Shown here piece after piece: positions 58,079 to 64,000 of a stretch of DNA of 64,000 nt. The translations under genes were made by a program, and so were the position numbers. The number at the start of each line of letters is the position of its first letter. The first letter of the stretch is position 1. The notes under the pieces were generated by a model, which saw only the letters and a program-made list of their open reading frames with translations, was not told the DNA's origin and did no database searches. Source of the DNA: Treponema sp. (GTDB lineage: Bacteria; Spirochaetota; Spirochaetia; Treponematales; Treponemataceae); assembly GCA_017645785.1 (NCBI GenBank), contig JAGCNW010000045.1, positions 62,001 through 126,000 of the forward strand. Direction: 5' to 3'.

Positions 58079-59872
58079 TCATTCCTCTTCCCAGGACACG
58101 TCGACCATGCGCTTTTCCAAGCCGGGGATGCGCAAGAAGATGTAGCAGTTGGCGCGGTGGATTGTGACGCCGCGGGTGCGGGAGACGTAGCCCGCGATTG
58201 GGTCGGGATATTTTGGATTGCAGCACTTGGCAAAAGTGACCATGTAATTTTTTGAATTCTCAACGCGCACTTTGCCGGAATGGCGGGCGGCGACGGCTTG
58301 GGGAGAGGTTCCTTTTTTGTGGGCCTGTCTAACTTTGTTTGCGGCGGCTTGTTGGGCGTTGGCCTCGGCTTGCTTTGCAACCGCTCCCTTGTCAGTAAAA
58401 GTCTCGTCGTTGGCGGTAAGCCAGGCGCGGATTTTTTGCTTGGCCTTTGAAGTCTTTGTCCACTTGAGCCAGCCTTCGACCGGGTGCGACTTTGGGTTTG
58501 TGAGAATTTCTATTATCTGCGTGTTTTGCAAGGGAGCGCTTAGCGGAATTATTTTTCCGTCGGCCTTGGCGCCTACAATTTTTTCTCCGATGCCGGAGTG
58601 GATTTGGTAGGCAAAGTCAATCGCGCAAGAGCCAACCGGAAGCTGTATCACATCTCCCTTGGGAGTGAAGACGACAATTTCATCCGCCAAAAGATCGTTC
58701 TTAAATTCACTAAAAAAGCTTTCATCGTCGACGTGCTTTTCCCGCAACTCGCGCAATTGGTTAAAGATTGGAAGCCCCTTTAAATCAACAGAGTCGTGGG
58801 AGCTGCCCTTCTTGTAAAGCCAGTGGCTTGCGACGCCGTGCTGGGCGACGTTGTCCATCTCGCGCGTTCGGATTTGAATTTCCAAGGGCTTTCCTTCGCA
58901 GAGAACCGTCGTGTGCAAGGACTGGTAGCCGTTCGCCTTGGGCATGGCGATGTAATCCTTAAAGCGGCCGTCAAGGGGCTTCCACAAGGAGTGGGCCAAG
59001 CCAACCAAGGTGTAGCATTCGGGAACGGTTTGGCACAAAATGCGCAGGGCAAAAAGGTCAAAGAGTTCGCTGACTTCCTTGTTGCGCTTTCTCATCTTTT
59101 GGTAAATCGAATAAAAGTGCTTTGCCCTGCTCTTTACCGAAACTTCTATGTTTGCTTTTTTTGCGGCCTCAGTTATTTTTTGAACGGCGTTGTCCAAGTA
59201 GTTGGAACGTTCGTCCTTCTTTGCCGAGACAATCGCCTTGATTTGCTGGAAGACGTCGGGGTTGGAATACTTTAAGCTAAGGTCCTCAAGCTCGTTCTTT
59301 TCGCCCTTCATGCCGAGGCGGTCGGCAAGGGGCGCCCAAATGTCGATCACTTCGGCGGCGACGGCGCGCTGGGTCTTGTTGTCGTAGCCCTTGAGGTTTC
59401 TGATTCTGTCCAAGCGGTCGGCAAGCTTTACCATTATTACGCGAACGTCGTCGACCATGGCAAAAAGCATTTTGCGGATCGAGTCGGCCTGCTGCAAGGT
59501 TTTGCTTGATATTTGCAAATTGGTGATGCGCGCCGTTCCTTGGCTTATGGTGGCGACTGCGTCTCCCCAGCCCTGCCTGATTTCTTCGATGTCAACTTGT
59601 GGCAAGGGCAAAAGGTTGTGGAAAAATCCGCCAATAATCGAGTCGGCGTCCAGCTTGTTGCGGGCCAAAATCGCGGCCACCCGCATCGGGTGCAAGTAAT
59701 AAGGCTTTCCGCAGGAACGAGTCATGCCCTGCGTCTTTTGAAGAAGAAAATTCCAAGCGGACGAAATCTTTTCTTGGTCCTTTTTGTAGTCAGGAAAGAT
59801 TTCGAAAAATTCGCTTAAGAGAAGGCTTGAATCTGTTTGCTCGTTGTTCGTGACAAATTCTTCTTCGGTCAT
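58079..59872 (-). CDS. RelA/SpoT-type (p)ppGpp synthetase with degenerate hydrolase site
   Basis: 597 residues. The HD-domain keeps YYLHPMRV (His61) and KLADRLDRIRNL, but the central HDxxED motif reads H85-N86-LLPLPQ, so hydrolase activity is probably lost. The synthetase domain is intact: RAKHFYSIYQKMRKRN, LFDLFALRIL, RFKDYIAMPKANGYQSLHTT and LEIQIRT. A TGS domain (EIVVFTPKGDVIQLPVG) follows, then a Cys-containing region (AKCCNPKYPDPIAGY); there is no ACT domain. It should make ppGpp under stress. Leaderless-type promoter inside the upstream ybaK-like gene. Confidence 0.9.
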   Translation of the reverse strand: MTEEEFVTNNEQTDSSLLLSEFFEIFPDYKKDQEKISSAWNFLLQKTQGMTRSCGKPYYLHPMRVAAILARNKLDADSIIGGFFHNLLPLPQVDIEEIRQGWGDAVATISQGTARITNLQISSKTLQQADSIRKMLFAMVDDVRVIMVKLADRLDRIRNLKGYDNKTQRAVAAEVIDIWAPLADRLGMKGEKNELEDLSLKYSNPDVFQQIKAIVSAKKDERSNYLDNAVQKITEAAKKANIEVSVKSRAKHFYSIYQKMRKRNKEVSELFDLFALRILCQTVPECYTLVGLAHSLWKPLDGRFKDYIAMPKANGYQSLHTTVLCEGKPLEIQIRTREMDNVAQHGVASHWLYKKGSSHDSVDLKGLPIFNQLRELREKHVDDESFFSEFKNDLLADEIVVFTPKGDVIQLPVGSCAIDFAYQIHSGIGEKIVGAKADGKIIPLSAPLQNTQIIEILTNPKSHPVEGWLKWTKTSKAKQKIRAWLTANDETFTDKGAVAKQAEANAQQAAANKVRQAHKKGTSPQAVAARHSGKVRVENSKNYMVTFAKCCNPKYPDPIAGYVSRTRGVTIHRANCYIFLRIPGLEKRMVDVSWEEE

Positions 59873-59881
59873 CAGAAGAAC

Positions 59882-59910
59882 ATTTTAGCGATTTTCTATT
59901 CCAAAAGCAA
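59882..59910 (-). promoter_or_regulatory. Sigma-70 promoter of the Rel-type gene
   Basis: On the minus strand TTGCTT (59910-59905), 17 nt, TAAAAT (59887-59882), then 9 nt to the ATG at 59872. No Shine-Dalgarno. It overlaps the stop region of the upstream gene. Confidence 0.6.
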
Positions 59911-60399
59911 GTCGCAGAATTCGCCAGCGCAGGCTTTGGCCAAATCTTGGGGAACCAAGCAAAGCTGGGTTCCGCGAACGCCCGCGCTTATGTGGATTTT
60001 TTCGCAAGCCAAGGCGGAATTGTCGATGAAGGTTTTGAACTGCTTTTTCATTCCCAAGGGGGAACAGCCGCCGCGAACGTAGCCGGTAAGGGCCAAGAGT
60101 TCCTCTGGCTTTACGGGAGCGATTTCTTTGGCGCCGCTTGCCGCGCGGGCTTTCTTTAGGTTGATTTCATGCAAGGCGTTTTGAAGGAAAACGAAAATTT
60201 CCTTTGAGTCGCTTCGCATTACGATTGTCTTAAAGACTGTGGCCGGGTCAACGCCGATTTTTTGGGCGGTCATCTCCGCGGCGCCTTTTGCAAGCGCGTG
60301 CTCTCCGTCGTCGTCGTAGGCCAAAGCCTCGTAGGCGATTCCAAGCTTTTCCAAAATGCGCATCGCGTTTGTTTTTGCCGCTCCGCCTTTTTTTGCCAT
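59896..60399 (-). CDS. YbaK/EbsC-family Cys-tRNA(Pro) deacylase
   Basis: 167 residues: KTNAMRILEKLGIAYEALAY, KTIVMRSDSKEIFVFL with the conserved Lys, GYVRGGCSPLGMKKQFKTFID and the terminal ISAGVRGTQLCLVPQDL, all diagnostic of YbaK. It hydrolyses Cys mischarged on tRNA-Pro. Begins 9 nt after recR and is probably the last gene of the dnaX-ebfC-recR-ybaK run. Confidence 0.93.
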   Translation of the reverse strand: MAKKGGAAKTNAMRILEKLGIAYEALAYDDDGEHALAKGAAEMTAQKIGVDPATVFKTIVMRSDSKEIFVFLQNALHEINLKKARAASGAKEIAPVKPEELLALTGYVRGGCSPLGMKKQFKTFIDNSALACEKIHISAGVRGTQLCLVPQDLAKACAGEFCDLLLE

Positions 60400-60408
60400 C
60401 GTCTTCTC

Positions 60409-60999
60409 CTACAGTTCCGTTCGTCCGCGGAACGAGCGCGCGAACGTAAGCTTGTCGGCGTACTCCAAGTCGCCGCCGACCGGAAGGCCCGACGCGAGGC
60501 GGGTGATCTTTGCCGTTGTTTGCGCGGCCAACAAGCGCTGCAAATAAAGCGCGGTTACGTCTCCGTCAACGGTCGGGTTTGTCGCGATGATGATTTCTTG
60601 AATCTGCCCGTCAACAACGCGCTTAATCAAAGGAGCCACGCTCAACTGGTCGGGGCCGATTCCGTCAACCGGGCTAATCACGCCGCCAAGCACATGGAAA
60701 AGGCCGTTGAACTCGTGGAAGGATTCTATCGTCATTACGTCTTGCGGCTGCTCCACAACGCAAATAACGCTCTTGTCGCGCAAGTTGTCGGAACAAATCG
60801 GGCACGGGTCACGCTCGGTCCAATTTCCGCAAATCGAGCAAGGATGAATTTTTTGCTGGAGCGTTGCCATTTGCGAGGCAAAGCGCTCAACGTAAGCGGA
60901 GTCGGCTTTTAGCAAAAAGTTCGCGATGCGGCCTGCGGATTTTTTTCCGATGCCGGGCAAGCGCGAAAAACTTTCAGTAAGTTCGTCAATCGCGTTCAT
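60409..60999 (-). CDS. recR: Recombination mediator RecR
   Basis: 196 residues: helix-hairpin-helix SRLPGIGKKSAGRIANFLL, four-Cys zinc finger CSIC and CPIC (57-72 region), and a Toprim domain with VVEQPQDVMTIES, HVLGGVISPVDGIGP and NPTVDGDVTALYL. It works with RecO/RecF in loading RecA. Start ATG 60999 overlaps the ebfC stop (ATGA); an apparent N-terminal extension lies inside ebfC and is rejected. Confidence 0.96.
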   Translation of the reverse strand: MNAIDELTESFSRLPGIGKKSAGRIANFLLKADSAYVERFASQMATLQQKIHPCSICGNWTERDPCPICSDNLRDKSVICVVEQPQDVMTIESFHEFNGLFHVLGGVISPVDGIGPDQLSVAPLIKRVVDGQIQEIIIATNPTVDGDVTALYLQRLLAAQTTAKITRLASGLPVGGDLEYADKLTFARSFRGRTEL

Positions 61000-61294
61000 G
61001 CCAAGCCTTGCAAGCCGCCGAGCATGGGGCCGAATTTTGATTTGATTTCTTCTTGGATTTTTGCCATCGCGTCGTGGTGGGCGGCGACGATCAAGTCTTC
61101 CAACATTTTTATGTCGCGCGGATCGACGCACACAGGGTCAAGGTGAAGGTTTGTGATTTCGAATTTTCCGTTAAGGGTAAGGTTGACGATGTTTCCGCCG
61201 GAAGAGCCTGTCGCGCTGATTTGCGCCAACTGGTTTTGCGCGTCGCCAAGACTTTTTTTCATCGCGTCAAGGTCTTTTAAAAAATCAAAGGGAT

Positions 61295-61298
<4 letters not shown>
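60996..61298 (-). CDS. YbaB/EbfC nucleoid-associated protein
   Basis: 100 residues, the normal length: MNPFDFLKDLDAMKKSLGDA, VNLTLNGKFEITNLHLDP, MLEDLIVAAHHDAMAKIQEE, then LGGLQGLA. It binds DNA as a dimer. The standard dnaX-ebfC-recR order is kept, with ATGA overlaps on both sides. Confidence 0.95.
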
Positions 61299-62866
<1,568 letters not shown>

Positions 62867-62872
62867 AAAAAT

Positions 62873-62901
62873 ACCCTACCACAAAAACAAGAAAAATTCA
62901 A
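62873..62901 (-). promoter_or_regulatory. Possible promoter of dnaX
   Basis: On the minus strand TTGAAT (62901-62896), 17 nt, TAGGGT (62878-62873), 6 nt to the ATG. The -10 is poor, but the geometry equals that of the other leaderless candidates. Confidence 0.35.
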
Positions 62902-62927
62902 CCTCCCAAAAAAATCTTGCGCGGCTA

Positions 62928-62957
62928 TTGACAAATAAGCGCGATTTTTGATATACT
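62928..62957 (+). promoter_or_regulatory. Promoter of tRNA-Asn
   Basis: TTGACA (62928-62933), 18 nt, TATACT (62952-62957); the mature tRNA begins 33 nt downstream. Confidence 0.75.
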
Positions 62958-62989
62958 TATTTTCACATTCGCGGAAATAAACCGCAAAT

Positions 62990-63062
62990 GCTCCCTTAGC
63001 TCAGCTGGTAGAGCAACGGACTGTTAATCCGTGTGTCGCTGGTTCAAGCCCAGCAGGGGGCG
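62990..63062 (+). tRNA. tRNA-Asn (GTT)
   Basis: 73 nt folding into a full cloverleaf: acceptor GCTCCCT/AGGGGGC with discriminator G, D-arm with AGCTCAGCTGGTAGAGC, anticodon stem ACGGA/TCCGT with GTT at 63023-63025, T-arm GGTTCAAGCC. CCA is not encoded. The last 18 nt are repeated at 63250-63267. Confidence 0.97.
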
Positions 63063-63065
63063 GTT

Positions 63066-63096
63066 AAACTCCTTCTAGCAATGGAAGGAGTTTTTT
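63066..63096 (+). terminator. Terminator of tRNA-Asn
   Basis: AACTCCTTC (63067-63075) pairs with GAAGGAGTT (63084-63092), followed by a run of T to 63096. Confidence 0.9.
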
Positions 63097-63124
63097 GTTT
63101 TTAAAACAATTGCATTACATCTAT

Positions 63125-63304
63125 GGGCTTGAAAGGGAGACCGCGCCAATAAAATGCGAAAAGCATTTTATTGGGAAAGCGCGCAAGGACGCGCGCGACA
63201 GCGGTCGGAAGCGGCCCGTCGGGAGCCGAAGGAGTCGGCGACCAAAGGGCAAGCCCAGCAGGGGGCGAAGGAAAGACCTTTTGTTAAATCAAAAGGTCTT
63301 TTTT
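63125..63304 (+). ncRNA. Structured stretch after tRNA-Asn ending in a tRNA 3'-end copy and terminator
   Basis: No protein gene on the plus strand. Nested pairing is visible: GGGCTTG (63125-63131) with CAAGCCC (63250-63256); GACCGC (63139-63144) with GCGGTC (63201-63206), enclosing CCAATAAAATGC/GCATTTTATTGG (63146-63174) and GCGCGC/GCGCGC (63179-63196); then GCCGA/TCGGC further on. An 18-nt copy of the tRNA-Asn 3' end lies at 63250-63267. A 12-bp terminator hairpin (63272-63301) with T-run closes it. No promoter was found, so it may be read through from the tRNA. It could be a small RNA or a remnant of a tRNA-targeting element. Confidence 0.4.
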
Positions 63305-63410
63305 ATTCTTCCTTAAACAACTTGCGCCGGCTGCCGGTGATTCCGATGGCCAGCGCGGAAGCGACAGCGGCAATGCATCCGGCCAATGAAAAATTGTTTC
63401 TCTCTTTCAC
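63303..63410 (-). CDS. 35-aa membrane microprotein
   Basis: GTG at 63410 opens a 35-residue frame, MKERNNFSLAGCIAAVASAL then AIGITGSRRKLFKEE: one membrane helix (9-25) with a basic-acidic tail. It has no Shine-Dalgarno, but a near-consensus promoter ends 7 nt before the GTG, as for other leaderless genes here. Its stop codon sits in the T-run of the opposite terminator. No family recognised. Confidence 0.45.
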   Translation of the reverse strand: MKERNNFSLAGCIAAVASALAIGITGSRRKLFKEE

Positions 63411-63417
63411 GGCAAGG

Positions 63418-63447
63418 ATTATAACACGGAATCACGAATTTCGCCAA
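63418..63447 (-). promoter_or_regulatory. Sigma-70 promoter of the 35-aa microprotein
   Basis: On the minus strand TTGGCG (63447-63442), 18 nt, TATAAT (63423-63418), then 7 nt to the GTG at 63410. The -35 box overlaps the stop-side flank of the preceding gene. Confidence 0.55.
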
Positions 63448-63449
63448 TT

Positions 63450-64000
63450 TTATTTTTCCTTTCCGCGCAGCGCCCTTTTTAGCATGGCTAGGCCCAGCGC
63501 AACGGTGGAAACTCCAACGCCGGCGGCGATTTTGGGGCCGGCTTTTCTTAGCGCGTCGCCGCTGGCTTCCTCCACTTTTTTGATGGAACGGCGGGCAAGG
63601 CCTTTTGGCTCGATGTCGCTCTTAAAGCTTTGCAAGATTTGTTCCGTCCACATGGGAACGGTCAAGTTAAAGACGTCGCCCAAAATCGCGAGCGTCCAGC
63701 CAAGCATGAACAAAACGGTAAAGATTATCTCAAAGGCAAAGACGCGCTCGCTTGTTCCGCTGTCCTTGCCCGCGGCAAAATCCAAAAGGCCCTTGAACAA
63801 AAAGACGGCCATGCAAAGCGAGGCCAAGCGCCAAACGATTTTTAGCGCGACGCTCGCCGCCCTAGGAAAACGAACGCCAAGCAAATTTTCCAAAAAGTAA
63901 AAGAGCGCGAGCGCGAAGGCCGCCGCCGCGATGACAAGGTTCAGCCTAAAAAAATCCGCGTAAACAAAAACGCGGATCAAGGCCCACAAAAAATACAAGG
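63450..64000 (-). CDS. Membrane protein, 5' end outside the window
   Basis: At least 182 residues read on the minus strand; the frame is open to the window edge, so the true start is probably beyond it. Three or four membrane helices (FRLNLVIAAAAFALALFYFL, LASLCMAVFLFKGLLDF, FEIIFTVLFMLGWTLAIL), then an amphipathic, basic C-terminal region (TEQILQSFKSDIEPKGLARR) with a final small hydrophobic stretch. No family recognised. The 35-aa gene follows after about 40 nt. Confidence 0.6.
   Translation of the reverse strand, partial: LYFLWALIRVFVYADFFRLNLVIAAAAFALALFYFLENLLGVRFPRAASVALKIVWRLASLCMAVFLFKGLLDFAAGKDSGTSERVFAFEIIFTVLFMLGWTLAILGDVFNLTVPMWTEQILQSFKSDIEPKGLARRSIKKVEEASGDALRKAGPKIAAGVGVSTVALGLAMLKRALRGKEK

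Noticed and set aside
62990..63267. Second tRNA gene after tRNA-Asn
   Set aside because: Only the 3' 18 nt are repeated; no matching acceptor 5' strand, D-arm or anticodon arm is present.
63154..63900. 248-codon plus-strand ORF
   Set aside because: Mostly antisense to the membrane protein gene and starting inside a hairpin; Ser/Ala/Arg-rich composition typical of a shadow frame.

Overview
The window reads as a spirochaete chromosome, most likely a host-associated Treponema. The reasons are a FlaB core flagellin with FliS and FlgN-like partners, three to four sigma-28 promoters of the TAAA-N15-NCCGATAA type, the adjacent pair TIGR03545/TIGR03546, a MoxR-Bat cluster in the spirochaetal order, and many lipoproteins with relaxed lipoboxes. 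No rRNA, CRISPR array or insertion sequence was seen. There is one tRNA gene (Asn).

Layout. 1-4650: 5' part of a PurH-like gene, an EEP-fold lipoprotein, a short structured transcript with a 16-codon ORF, a sigma-28 gene of unknown function, a solute-binding lipoprotein and an aminotransferase. 4750-12700: MoxR, DUF58, a membrane protein, BatA, a BatB-TPR fusion, a BatD-like SH3 protein, then Smr and DnaJ proteins. 12690-21100: IF-1, DksA/TraR, PHP phosphatase, a soluble hybrid kinase with HPt and its REC-STAS-REC partner, DJ-1, MntP, LspA and a purine permease. 21190-22260: flgN-fliS. 22285-30050: a seven-gene operon for pyrimidine uptake and reductive breakdown (ABC transporter, PreA-like reductase, dihydropyrimidinase, ureidopropionase-type amidohydrolase). 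30296-48470: lipoproteins, Na+ symporter, TIGR03545/6, RqcH-like NFACT, acyltransferase, MetF, glycosyltransferase 8, PlsC, FlaB and a macrodomain protein.

48560-55580 is a foreign-looking, visibly AT-rich island. It opens with a candidate type I toxin-antitoxin module (29-aa hydrophobic Hol-Tox-like peptide with a convergent small RNA) and holds a candidate defence operon: SNF2-type helicase, double-HKD phospholipase-D-fold protein, an unrecognised 399-aa protein and possibly a small leading ORF. 55582-64000 returns to host-like genes: an orphan FHIPEP-like membrane protein with a SIMPL protein and a divergent WYL regulator, a Rel-type enzyme with a damaged hydrolase site, YbaK, recR-ebfC-dnaX, tRNA-Asn and a structured stretch after it.

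The most unusual signals are these. (1) About ten genes have a good sigma-70 promoter whose -10 box ends 6-9 nt before the start codon and no Shine-Dalgarno, which points to widespread leaderless mRNAs. (2) The substrate-binding protein of the pyrimidine operon appears circularly permuted. (3) The PreA-like reductase carries a DPD-type N-terminal Fe-S domain but no FAD/NADPH domains. (4) The toxin-antitoxin module has two convergent RNAs that share the same 5' leader. (5) The helicase/PLD operon lacks a methylase. (6) Two lipoprotein genes have homopolymer tracts in the signal-peptide region, one of them already out of frame. All functional statements are from reading the sequence; no database search was possible.
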